From positions 248,001-312,000 of the forward strand of contig NZ_AUCI01000001.1 in NCBI RefSeq assembly GCF_000429685.1: DNA of 64,000 nucleotides, given 5' to 3'. Shown here in pieces: positions 26,006 to 33,955 of the stretch (position 1 is its first letter; every line of letters begins with the position of its first letter). This stretch comes from Salibacterium aidingense DSM 18341. GTDB lineage: Bacteria > Bacillota > Bacilli > Bacillales > Marinococcaceae. The position numbers and the translations under genes are program-made. Below the pieces are notes generated by a model that saw only the letters and a list, made by a program, of their open reading frames with translations, was not told the DNA's origin and made no database searches.

Positions 26006-27046
26006 TTATGATAATCTCACAGCTGAACGTTTCGAACTGCTTTGATAAATCGCTTCAATCATCCGATTTACACGAAGGGCCTGTTCCGGCTGGACGATGG
26101 GCTCTTCTTCTCCCAGACAGCAGTTTACAAAATGACGCGCCTGCAGAACCCCCGCATCCTCTACCGCTTCCGGAAGCTTCACCACGCTATCCCAAAGACT
26201 GCCATACTTGGCTTGATAGAGTTCAAAAGGATAGACCTGCATCCCTCCGTCGACACCGGATAGGCTGAGAGACGTATGATCTTCTTTAATATTGGCCGCC
26301 CAGGAGCATTCGAATTGCATCGATAAACCATTCGTAAAAGTGATATAACTTGTAACATGGTCATCGACATCAAACGTTTCATGATCAAAGGAGCCCCAGT
26401 CGTTCACAAGGCCCGGCGTCTTACTGAGACGGTTATATGTGGTCCCTGTTACTTCTACCGGCTCTGGATCATCCAGCAGCCACAGGGCTAAATCAAGAAG
26501 GTGGCAGCCAAAATCTATTAAACTGCCTCCGCCCTGCAGCTCCTTATTTGTAAAGACTCCCCATCCCGGGACCTTCCGCCGGCGCATCGCCTGTACTCTG
26601 GCTACAAGGGGCTCCCCGATCTCACCCTGGCTTACTACTTTTTTGGCAATGTCTGCTTCCGGAGTATACCGGTAATGGTAGCCGATTAAAAGCACTCGTT
26701 GATGCTGTTTTGCCGCGCGAACCATCGCTTCCCCTTCTGCAGCTGTCACCGCCATCGGTTTCTCACATAACACGTGGACGCCCGCTTGTAACGCGGCAAT
26801 CGCCATGTCCGCATGAAACTTGTTCGGAGTACAGATAACCACCGCATCGACTTCTTCCAGCAGACCGGCCGCTTCATCAAACACAAGGGGGATCGAAAAC
26901 CTCTCCGCCACTTCGGAGGCCCGTTCCTTGTTTACATCATGGACTGCTGTGAATTCCACTTTTCCTTTCAGTTCTGAAAACGCAGGAAGATGCCGCCCCT
27001 GGGCAATACCTCCAACGCCGATAAAACCAATTTTTAACGCTGTCAT
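26006..27046 (-). CDS. Gfo/Idh/MocA family oxidoreductase (first)
   Basis: 346-residue NAD(P)-dependent sugar dehydrogenase. The N-terminal Rossmann fold reads KIGFIGVGGIAQGRHLPAF, the catalytic-lysine motif is CEKPMAVTAAEG, and the GGGSLIDFGCHLLDLALWLL segment carries the catalytic Asp/His pair of this family. Relatives include glucoside 3-dehydrogenase (YcjS), levoglucosan dehydrogenase and inositol dehydrogenases. It is 9 bp from the second oxidoreductase. Sequence identity between the two is low outside motifs, so they probably catalyse different steps, such as the initial oxidation and the final reduction. Confidence 0.9.
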   Translation of the reverse strand: MTALKIGFIGVGGIAQGRHLPAFSELKGKVEFTAVHDVNKERASEVAERFSIPLVFDEAAGLLEEVDAVVICTPNKFHADMAIAALQAGVHVLCEKPMAVTAAEGEAMVRAAKQHQRVLLIGYHYRYTPEADIAKKVVSQGEIGEPLVARVQAMRRRKVPGWGVFTNKELQGGGSLIDFGCHLLDLALWLLDDPEPVEVTGTTYNRLSKTPGLVNDWGSFDHETFDVDDHVTSYITFTNGLSMQFECSWAANIKEDHTSLSLSGVDGGMQVYPFELYQAKYGSLWDSVVKLPEAVEDAGVLQARHFVNCCLGEEEPIVQPEQALRVNRMIEAIYQSSSKRSAVRLS

Positions 27047-27055
27047 TGTTATCCC

Positions 27056-28084
27056 CTACTCTGTTTTTAATAATGTGGACCGGTTTTCTGCATCGATTGC
27101 TGCCAGAATGACTTCTAAAGACCTTTTTCCTTCTTCCCCATCTATAAGCGGCTCTCTATCATACAGGACACAGTCTACAAAATGATCAATGACATAAGAC
27201 CCCGTCTGGCCGCCTTCTTCGTTGGATGCGATCCGGCCGAGCTCATATTTGACTTTATTACCGTTTGCATACTGTATCACCAAAGAATGCTCCGGATCCT
27301 CTTCCAGATGCATCGTCCCTCGTTCTCCATAAATGACAGTCGAATTATCCTCTTCTGATTGATAAGCCCAGCTTGCCGCCATCGTTCCAATCACACCGGA
27401 TTCCGAACGAAGAATACAAACGGCATTATCATCGACCGTAATCTCTTTTTTAGCATTGTTTTCTATAAAACCGGCAATCTCTGAAAATTCTTCCCCGAGA
27501 AGCCAGCGAAGCAAATCGGCTTTGTGCACCCCGAGATCACCCATCGCTCCGATAATCGCCTTTTCTTTTTCAAAAAACCAGCTGTTAACTCCATCGGCAC
27601 TCCAGCCTTCCGGACCGCCGTGGCCAAAGGTGGTTCGGAAGCTGTATACTTTCCCTAGTTCACCGGCACGAAGAAGCTGATACGCTTTTTGATGGGAAGG
27701 GACAAACCTTTGATTGTGACCGATCATTAATTTTTTTCCATTCCGTTTGCAGGCCGTAATCATATCTTCTGCTTCCCGGCTGGAGGCGGCCATTGGTTTT
27801 TCGCATAATACATGTACGCCGGCGTCCAGTGCTTGGATGGATACCGGAGCATGGAGATAATTCGGGAGACAGATGCTGACTAGATCGAGGTTTTCCTGCT
27901 TGAGCAGCTCTTCATAATCCGTATACCACCGGGCTCCGTATGGTTCTGCTGTCCTTTCTGCTCTCTTTTTAACAAGATCACAGACAGCCGTGATTTCCAC
28001 GGATGGATTTGCCTCATATTCCGGCAGATGGCGGTTCCGGGCAATACTGCCGCATCCTATTACCGCTGTTTTTAATATTGTCAT
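27056..28084 (-). CDS. Gfo/Idh/MocA family oxidoreductase (second)
   Basis: 342-residue paralogue with AVIGCGSIARNRHLPEY, CEKPMAASSREA and GAMGDLGVHKADLLRWLLG as Rossmann, Lys and Asp/His motifs. GHGGPEGWSADGVNSWFFEK in the C-terminal domain lines the usual substrate pocket. It has a GGAGGAG ribosome site and lies 12 bp downstream of the ThuA-like gene. It presumably acts on the imported glycoside or its keto product in the cytoplasm. Confidence 0.9.
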   Translation of the reverse strand: MTILKTAVIGCGSIARNRHLPEYEANPSVEITAVCDLVKKRAERTAEPYGARWYTDYEELLKQENLDLVSICLPNYLHAPVSIQALDAGVHVLCEKPMAASSREAEDMITACKRNGKKLMIGHNQRFVPSHQKAYQLLRAGELGKVYSFRTTFGHGGPEGWSADGVNSWFFEKEKAIIGAMGDLGVHKADLLRWLLGEEFSEIAGFIENNAKKEITVDDNAVCILRSESGVIGTMAASWAYQSEEDNSTVIYGERGTMHLEEDPEHSLVIQYANGNKVKYELGRIASNEEGGQTGSYVIDHFVDCVLYDREPLIDGEEGKRSLEVILAAIDAENRSTLLKTE

Positions 28085-28096
28085 CTCTATCTCCTC

Positions 28097-28816
28097 CTAT
28101 TTTTTTGAAATATGTTCAATCGGAGCTGCGTTTCCATACACAGGACGGGAGGTATCTGTATTTTTCACCCATTTCACCGCATTCTTGATGACCTTTTGTA
28201 CGTCTTTATGATAATACGTCGGATAGGTTTCATGACCCGGGCGGAAATAGAAAATCCTGCCGCGGCCACGCTTAAACGCTGCGCCGCTTCGGAACACCTC
28301 TCCGCCTTCAAACCAGCTGATAAATATCAATTCGTCCGGCGCGGGAATATCGAAATGTTCGCCGTACATTTCCTCCTTTTCGATTTCTATATAAGGTCCC
28401 AACCCCTCTGTAATGGGGTGGGAAGGATCGACCACCCACATCCGTTCGCGATCATCTGCTTCCCGCCACTTTAAATCACAGGTCGTTCCCATCAGTTTCT
28501 GAAATACTTTGGAAAAATGGCCGGAATGCAGCACAATCAGTCCCATGCCATCGAGCACCCGCTGTTTCACTGCTTCAGCAGTCTCTTCTTTCACTTCGTC
28601 ATGCGCCTTATGCCCCCACCAGAGTAAAACGTCTGTGCGTTCCAGCACCTCCTGGGAAAGTCCGTGTTCTTCTTCATCCAGTGTAGCCGTAGTGACCGTA
28701 TGTCCGGCTTCTTGTAGAAACCCTGCAATAGCATGGTGAATCCCATCCGGGTATATGCCGGCGACTGCCGGATTTTCTTTTTCATGCCGATACTCATTCC
28801 AAACGGTAATATTCAT
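28097..28816 (-). CDS. ThuA-like protein (trehalose utilisation family)
   Basis: 239-residue member of the ThuA family, which has a glutamine-amidotransferase-like fold. Recognisable pieces are [66 protein letters not shown] and the closing KVIKNAVKW. ThuA proteins accompany ThuB-type dehydrogenases in trehalose/sucrose catabolism through 3-keto sugars. Its location between the transporter and two dehydrogenases suggests the same chemistry here. Confidence 0.9.
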   Translation of the reverse strand: MNITVWNEYRHEKENPAVAGIYPDGIHHAIAGFLQEAGHTVTTATLDEEEHGLSQEVLERTDVLLWWGHKAHDEVKEETAEAVKQRVLDGMGLIVLHSGHFSKVFQKLMGTTCDLKWREADDRERMWVVDPSHPITEGLGPYIEIEKEEMYGEHFDIPAPDELIFISWFEGGEVFRSGAAFKRGRGRIFYFRPGHETYPTYYHKDVQKVIKNAVKWVKNTDTSRPVYGNAAPIEHISKK

Positions 28817-28834
28817 CCTTTTTCCTCCTCTTTT

Positions 28835-29659
28835 TTATTTGACCGCGCCTTCTGAAACTCCATCAATGATTTGTTTCTGGGCAAAAAAGTACCCGATGAT
28901 GACCGGAATAACCGCAATGGTCAAACCAGCCAGCGCCAATTCCCACTGTCTGGTATACTGCCCGAAGAAATAGAACATTTTTAGTGGAATGGTCGCTGAA
29001 CTTTCACTCAGGACAAGAGACGGCAGCAGATAATCATTCCATATCCAAATGGTGTTTAATATTCCTACCGTTACGCTGATTGGTTTTAATAAGGGAAAAA
29101 TAATATACCAAAAAAGCTGAAAACGGCTGGCTCCATCTATAATGGCAGCTTCATCTAACGTTCTTGGAATCCCTGTCATCGCTCCATGATATAGAAAAAT
29201 GGAAAGACTGCAGCCGAAACCAAGGTACATAAAAATTAAACCGCCTCCATGCAGCATATCCACCATGCCGAACAAAGAAATGAGCGGAATCATCACGGAC
29301 TGGAACGGGATCAGCATCGCCCCGACAAAAACAAAGAAAATAACACTGCTGATTTTACTTTTATTCCGGGCTAGAGCATACCCTGCCATGGATGAGAACA
29401 GAATAAGAATGAGAATGCTGAGACCCGTAATCATGACAGAATTAAACAGGGATTTTAGAAAGTCAAGATCCACAAACGCTTCTACGAAATTTTCCAGACG
29501 CAAAGACTGAGGCAGGCCCAGCACCCCTTCAAAAATGTCACGCTTGGATTTAAAAGCATTGACAATCATGAGGTAGAAAGGAGAGATCCAAAGCAGGCCG
29601 AGTACTATGCCAACTATTTCTATAACACGTAAATTCCGTTTTTCCCTGCTTCTTTTCAT
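28835..29659 (-). CDS. Carbohydrate ABC transporter permease, MalG type
   Basis: 274-residue permease with six predicted membrane segments, EAA loop DEAAIIDGASRFQLFWYI followed by FPLLKP, and the terminal IDGVSEGAVK. Its ATG overlaps the partner permease stop (TAATG). It belongs to the LacI-controlled importer of this operon; the ATPase must come from elsewhere. Confidence 0.92.
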   Translation of the reverse strand: MKRSREKRNLRVIEIVGIVLGLLWISPFYLMIVNAFKSKRDIFEGVLGLPQSLRLENFVEAFVDLDFLKSLFNSVMITGLSILILILFSSMAGYALARNKSKISSVIFFVFVGAMLIPFQSVMIPLISLFGMVDMLHGGGLIFMYLGFGCSLSIFLYHGAMTGIPRTLDEAAIIDGASRFQLFWYIIFPLLKPISVTVGILNTIWIWNDYLLPSLVLSESSATIPLKMFYFFGQYTRQWELALAGLTIAVIPVIIGYFFAQKQIIDGVSEGAVK

Positions 29660-30519
29660 TACATCTCCACCTCTCGTTTCTTATTGTAGTAGACCTGGGT
29701 CAGTGCAATGACAGCCACGATCAAAAAGAAAATGACTGCCTTCGCCTGCGCGTAAGCCATTTCATTATCAGAAAAAGCCGTCCGTACGATATCCATCGCA
29801 AGCATTTGCGTGGAATTAGCCGGGCCGCCGTCCGTCAAGGAGAGGTTTTGATCGTATATCTTAAACGTCATCGAAAGCGTGAGAAACATACTGACCGTAA
29901 AAGCCGGGGCGACGAGTGGAAACGTCACATTCTTAAAACGCTGCAGACTGGTGGCTCCGTCTATTTTTGCAGCTTCGATTAAATCTTTCGGTATGTTTTC
30001 CAGATAGGCGATATAAATAATCATAATGTAACCGGCCATCTGCCAGGCTGTTAAAATAACGAGACCCCAAAAGCCGGTTCTTGTTGTAGAAAGCCAACCC
30101 TTCATCCCTTCAATATGGAACATTTCTCCAAGATCTCCAAACACACTCACGAAAATAAACTGCCAGATAAAACCTAATATCAGGCCGCCAATCAAATTAG
30201 GCATAAAAAAGATCGTCCGCAGAAGATGGTTGGACTTGATCTTGCGGGTAACAATAAGGGCCAGACCGAGACCAATGGCATTCAGCAGAAGAACAGTAAC
30301 CACGGCAAACTGAATCGTAAAAATAAGCGCGTTTATAAATTCGCTTTCCTGAAATAAAGCCCTGTAGTTCTCGAATCCAGTGAACTCCGTTACCCTTAAA
30401 CCATTCCAGTCGGTAAAAGAAAAAATAAAACCGTACAAGAATGGAAAAGCAACGACGATTCCTAAAGCTAAAAGAACGGGTGTGATAAAGAGCCAAAACC
30501 AGAGGCTGCGATTGTACAT
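29659..30519 (-). CDS. Carbohydrate ABC transporter permease, MalF type
   Basis: 286-residue permease with a short N-terminus, six predicted membrane segments, EAA loop EAAKIDGATSLQRFKN followed by FPLVAP and the LTDGGPANST loop. Ribosome site GGGGGAG. Together with the MalG-type partner it forms the channel of the importer fed by the lipoprotein at 30605. Confidence 0.92.
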   Translation of the reverse strand: MYNRSLWFWLFITPVLLALGIVVAFPFLYGFIFSFTDWNGLRVTEFTGFENYRALFQESEFINALIFTIQFAVVTVLLLNAIGLGLALIVTRKIKSNHLLRTIFFMPNLIGGLILGFIWQFIFVSVFGDLGEMFHIEGMKGWLSTTRTGFWGLVILTAWQMAGYIMIIYIAYLENIPKDLIEAAKIDGATSLQRFKNVTFPLVAPAFTVSMFLTLSMTFKIYDQNLSLTDGGPANSTQMLAMDIVRTAFSDNEMAYAQAKAVIFFLIVAVIALTQVYYNKKREVEM

Positions 30520-30566
30520 GCTGTCTCCCCCAATGCTTTTTTGATGAAAGTCGAGTAAGAGAACGA

Positions 30567-30591
30567 GGCAGAAAGGCGGTGCCTTTCCGCC
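30567..30591 (-). terminator. Hairpin between solute-binding protein and permease genes
   Basis: GGCAGAAAGGC and GCCTTTCCGCC pair over 11 bp (one wobble) around a 3-nt loop, 13 bp after the binding-protein stop. No T run follows at once on the minus strand, so partial attenuation or 3'-end protection is more likely than full termination. Confidence 0.6.
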
Positions 30592-30604
30592 GATTCCTCC
30601 TTTG

Positions 30605-31915
30605 CTATTGCCGGGATTTTTCCCATCCCTCTATCGACTGCTCTTCCACTTCCTCCCACGTTATATCACCAGAAATATACTCCTGCATCGCTGCACCTAA
30701 CACATCTTCTGTCCACGAGGTCGGAGCCCCTAAAAAGACCCATCCCATCGTATTTCCTTCCGTAGAATAACGATATACTTCTTCCGATAAAGGATCAGCT
30801 ATATCTAAATCTTCATATCCTTCATAAGCAGGAACAAAACGGAATTCATCTACCACAAACTGCTTTCCTTCCTCAGACGTATACATCCAGTCGAGAAATT
30901 CTTTACTTGCTTCCACTACTTCATCGGCGGATTCCTTATTGACGGCCCAATAATTCGGTACGCCCACCGGAATACGGCCTTCATACCCTTCCACCGGAAT
31001 CGGGAGCAGGCCGACATTCTCCTCTGCAAACTCGGGATCCATCGATTCTATCGTGTTATAGACCCAGTTCCCCTGTTGAATCATGGCTACATTGCCAAGG
31101 GAAAAATGTTCCTCCACCTGCTGCGAATAGTCGAGATTCAGCGTAGGCTGTATCGAGTAATCATTCTGCAGGTCAAAAAAGCGCTGCATCTGATCCCCCA
31201 TTTCAAACGCCACAGAGTCAGAATCATAGGCTTCCATCACATCATGGTCAAACTCATCAGCAAGAAAGGCGTTAGCCAGATGATTTCCCATGACCCACTG
31301 CTCTTTTGCCGGAAAGGCAAAGGGCGCTTCAATACCCAGTTCCTCTTTTTGACTATCCAACGTTTCCACTGCTTCTTCCAGTTCCTCCTGCGTTTGAATC
31401 TCCCCGGCCTTGATTCCCGCTTTATCAAATATTTCTTTATTATAAAGAAGACCGTATCCTTCCTGATTAAACGGAAGGCCAAGGATCTCCCCGTTCCGTT
31501 CTACACTGTTCAATGTGCCTTCCAATGCTGCTTCCGCTGCTTTTGTGCCGGACACATCGGCCATATAGTCTTCGTACTGGTCGACATCAGGCGGTCCCCC
31601 CACGTTAAAAATATCCGGTTCTTCCCCTGAATTAAAGGCAGATGTTAAAGCCTGACCGTAGTCATTACCGCCGCCTACCGTCTTCACATTAATCGTTACT
31701 CCCGGATTACTTTCTTCATAGATTTCAACCAATTCTTCAAATTGATCCTTGAATTCCACTTTAAACTGGAAAATATCAACCGTGACCTGGCCTCCGCCGT
31801 CATGACCGTCTTCTCCCCCGGATTCCGTGTCGCCGCCGGAAGAAAACGAACACCCTCCCAGAACAATTGCCAAACAGAACGCACCGATTAAAAAATATAG
31901 TTTCTTTCCCTTCAT
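30605..31915 (-). CDS. Sugar ABC transporter solute-binding lipoprotein
   Basis: 436-residue family 1 binding protein. The signal peptide is MKGKKLYFLIGAFCLAIVLGGC with lipid Cys 22, followed by an acidic Gly/Asp linker. Later motifs are PDIFNVGGPPDV, LPFNQEGYGLLYNKEIF and AMIQQGNWVYNTI. It is the first gene of the LacI-regulated operon (ribosome site AAGGAG) and should determine substrate specificity, inferred to be a glycoside or disaccharide. Strongly acidic, as expected for an extracytoplasmic protein of a halophile. Confidence 0.93.
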   Translation of the reverse strand: MKGKKLYFLIGAFCLAIVLGGCSFSSGGDTESGGEDGHDGGGQVTVDIFQFKVEFKDQFEELVEIYEESNPGVTINVKTVGGGNDYGQALTSAFNSGEEPDIFNVGGPPDVDQYEDYMADVSGTKAAEAALEGTLNSVERNGEILGLPFNQEGYGLLYNKEIFDKAGIKAGEIQTQEELEEAVETLDSQKEELGIEAPFAFPAKEQWVMGNHLANAFLADEFDHDVMEAYDSDSVAFEMGDQMQRFFDLQNDYSIQPTLNLDYSQQVEEHFSLGNVAMIQQGNWVYNTIESMDPEFAEENVGLLPIPVEGYEGRIPVGVPNYWAVNKESADEVVEASKEFLDWMYTSEEGKQFVVDEFRFVPAYEGYEDLDIADPLSEEVYRYSTEGNTMGWVFLGAPTSWTEDVLGAAMQEYISGDITWEEVEEQSIEGWEKSRQ

Positions 31916-32014
31916 CTACTTGTCTCCTTCTTTTAAAAAATTTAATGTATGCGCTTCCATATACAGAAAAAATATAAGGGCCCGGACCCAGCCTTTTTCT
32001 CCGTCTTCTCTTTT

Positions 32015-32026
32015 GTAATCGATTAC
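32015..32026. promoter_or_regulatory. LacI-type operator O1
   Basis: GTAATCGATTAC, a perfect 12-bp palindrome with central CG, in the leader of the transporter operon. It is the best of three similar sites in the divergent region. Confidence 0.75.
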
Positions 32027-32122
32027 TTATAAGTCCATAAAACTAGTACTTAATATTGCATCAACCCTCCTTTTTCCCAATAATCAGGCCTTAATACCCC
32101 ATATTACATCATCATAATAAGA

Positions 32123-32133
32123 AAACGATTACA
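32123..32133. promoter_or_regulatory. LacI-type operator O2
   Basis: AAACGATTACA (minus strand TGTAATCGTTT) lies immediately downstream of the transporter operon -10 box, where repressor binding would block initiation. Confidence 0.7.
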
Positions 32134-32145
32134 ACTATAATTCAA

Positions 32146-32174
32146 ATCCTATATACTTTCCCTGAAAATGTCAA
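32146..32174 (-). promoter_or_regulatory. Sigma-A promoter of the glycoside operon
   Basis: Minus strand TTGACA, 17-bp spacer, TAGGAT, with operator O2 at the expected start point. The leader to the first gene is about 225 nt and contains operator O1. Confidence 0.6.
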
Positions 32175-32250
32175 CCCAATGATTGGCTCGTTTTTTCTTA
32201 AAATTTAATCTGGAAATCAACAAAAACAACGCAGCTTCCGAGGTAGTAAA

Positions 32251-32279
32251 TTGACAATGCTGTTAAATTAGAATAACAT
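32251..32279 (+). promoter_or_regulatory. Sigma-A promoter of the LacI-type gene
   Basis: TTGACA, 17-bp spacer, TAACAT. Operator O3 begins 16 bp after the -10 box, implying autorepression. Confidence 0.65.
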
Positions 32280-32295
32280 AGAAACCAACAATGTA

Positions 32296-32308
32296 GTAAT
32301 CGTTTACA
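32296..32308. promoter_or_regulatory. LacI-type operator O3
   Basis: GTAATCGTTTACA, matching the O1/O2 pattern (G)TAATCGWTTAC, positioned between the lacI-type promoter and its ATG. Confidence 0.7.
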
Positions 32309-32336
32309 TCAACAAGGAAATGCGAGGATTGTTATT

Positions 32337-33350
32337 ATGCCGACGATCAAGGATGTGGCGAAACACGCCAATGTGTCTGTTGCCACCGTTTCCCGGGTTT
32401 TAAGTAAAACAGGAACCGTATCGGAAAAGAATACACAAAATGTTCTCGAAGCGATAAACGCTTTAAATTATAAACCAAATGCGCTGGGACGTTACCTTCG
32501 GACGGCCCATACTCAGACTATTCTCGTCGTGGTCCCTGACATTACCAACCCTTTTTTCTCCAATGTGATGAAAGGTATTCAAACCATGGCCAATGAACAA
32601 GGATACGACGTCTTGGTGATGGATGCGGAACATGCCCACTTTGACAGTCGGAAGTGTTTTGATATGCTCGAGCAAAAGCAGGTTGACGGGCTAATCATGT
32701 TAACTTCACGTGTCGACCGGAACGTGCTTCTCGATTTGGGAAAAGAACATGCTATTGTGCTTGCCTGCGAGTATCTGGAAGGAACGACCCTGCCCACGGT
32801 TTCCATTGACAATATCAGTGCTGCTCGTAAAATGACCGAATACCTCCTGGGACTTAATTATACAAACATCGCCCATATTACAGGCCCGATGGAAACCGTC
32901 CTGGGGGTCGATCGACTGAGGGGTTTTAAACAGGCCCTTCAAGCTAAAAGCGTGGATGTTAAATCCTTGAATATTCAGGAAGGGGATTTCAGTATCGAAT
33001 CAGGATATAACATCATGGGTAAGCTGCTTTCTCTGGAAGACCGTCCAGAGGCGGTATTCGCTGCGAACGATGAAATGGCGATGGGAGCTGTTAACGCCGC
33101 AAAAGCTTATGGATTAAACGTTCCCGGGGATATTGCGGTAACCGGTTTTGATGATATTAAAATGGCTTCCATGTTCACTCCGCAGTTGACTACTATTTCC
33201 CAGCCTACCTTTGAAATCGGACGAAAATCCATGGATCTGCTTTTTCATCTTTTGAACAAAGAAGTTTTGGTCCAGTCTCAATTTGTGTTAGAAGATACGC
33301 TGGTGATCCGGGAATCCTGCGGCCATCTAAAAGAGCAGCCGTTACAATGA
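32337..33350 (+). CDS. LacI-family transcriptional repressor
   Basis: 337-residue repressor. The N-terminal helix-turn-helix and hinge are textbook: TIKDVAKHANVSVATVSRVL then LNYKPNALGRYLRT. The sugar-binding core includes VVVPDITNPFFSNVMKGI, AVFAANDEMAMGAV and DIAVTGFDDIKMASMF. It is divergent from the ABC/ThuA/dehydrogenase operon, and three TAATCGWTTAC-type operators lie between them, so it almost certainly represses that operon and itself until an imported sugar or derivative binds. Confidence 0.93.
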   Translation: MPTIKDVAKHANVSVATVSRVLSKTGTVSEKNTQNVLEAINALNYKPNALGRYLRTAHTQTILVVVPDITNPFFSNVMKGIQTMANEQGYDVLVMDAEHAHFDSRKCFDMLEQKQVDGLIMLTSRVDRNVLLDLGKEHAIVLACEYLEGTTLPTVSIDNISAARKMTEYLLGLNYTNIAHITGPMETVLGVDRLRGFKQALQAKSVDVKSLNIQEGDFSIESGYNIMGKLLSLEDRPEAVFAANDEMAMGAVNAAKAYGLNVPGDIAVTGFDDIKMASMFTPQLTTISQPTFEIGRKSMDLLFHLLNKEVLVQSQFVLEDTLVIRESCGHLKEQPLQ

Positions 33351-33364
33351 ACGACTGCTCTTTT
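33331..33364 (+). terminator. Terminator of the LacI-type gene
   Basis: GAGCAG pairs with CTGCTC, with an inner CGTT/AACG helix, and a TTTT tract follows. The 5' arm lies inside the last codons of the repressor. Confidence 0.65.
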
Positions 33365-33367
33365 GCA

Positions 33368-33493
33368 TTATCTTCCGTACTTATCTTTCATGTCGTCTCC
33401 TTTTTCTTTAATCACATCTTTCAACCTATCTCCTTCCGCATCCACCGTCTCCAGCAATGCGTCGAATTCGTCCCCGAATTCCCAGGGCCGCAA
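33368..33493 (-). CDS. Possible small acidic protein or gene remnant
   Basis: Minus-strand frame from TTG 33493 to TAA 33368, 41 residues with regular charged helix character: WEFGDEFDALLETVDAEGDR then VIKEKGDDMKDKYGR. An in-frame TAG lies shortly upstream and AGGAAA is only a modest ribosome site. Codon and residue use look coding, so it may be a real small protein or the 3' remnant of a lost gene. No family recognised. Confidence 0.35.
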   Translation of the reverse strand: MRPWEFGDEFDALLETVDAEGDRLKDVIKEKGDDMKDKYGR

Positions 33494-33955
33494 TCTACTA
33501 ATTTCCTATAACTATTTCCCCTGTTGCTCAATGATATGTGTTGGATAGCCGCCACGTTTATAAGGAAAATTTCCCACTGACCCATCCGGAAATTAACGAG
33601 CTGCGTTCAGGGAGGACAGAATCAGTTTGAAAGTGTTCAATAACCGAGAATAAGAGCCATTTTGCCAGCTTTCCCATTTCCTTTTGTCCATTAAAACTCA
33701 TTATTGGTCATTTAATCTTCTTTTTCCCTTTCCCGTGTCTACCATTTTTCTGAACAGCCTGCGCTGCAAACGGACGCTTTTACTCCAGAGCATATAAGCG
33801 GCATCAGCTCCTTTTCTAAATCGGCACAATTGGAACTTCTACTAAAAGCGGGTAGTCCGCCGGCATAGACCTCTGTATAACCAATTTTCTGCCGGCCCAC
33901 AGCCTCCTCGTGAAGCACAAAGGCTGCCCTATCATTTGAGACAGCCTTTGTTTCC
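33494..33955. other. Non-coding stretch before the second chemoreceptor
   Basis: No gene is supported on either strand. Near its right end (33921-33954) ACAAAGGCTG and CAGCCTTTGT form a 10-bp stem that may end the chemoreceptor transcript on the minus strand, although no T tract follows. Confidence 0.4.
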
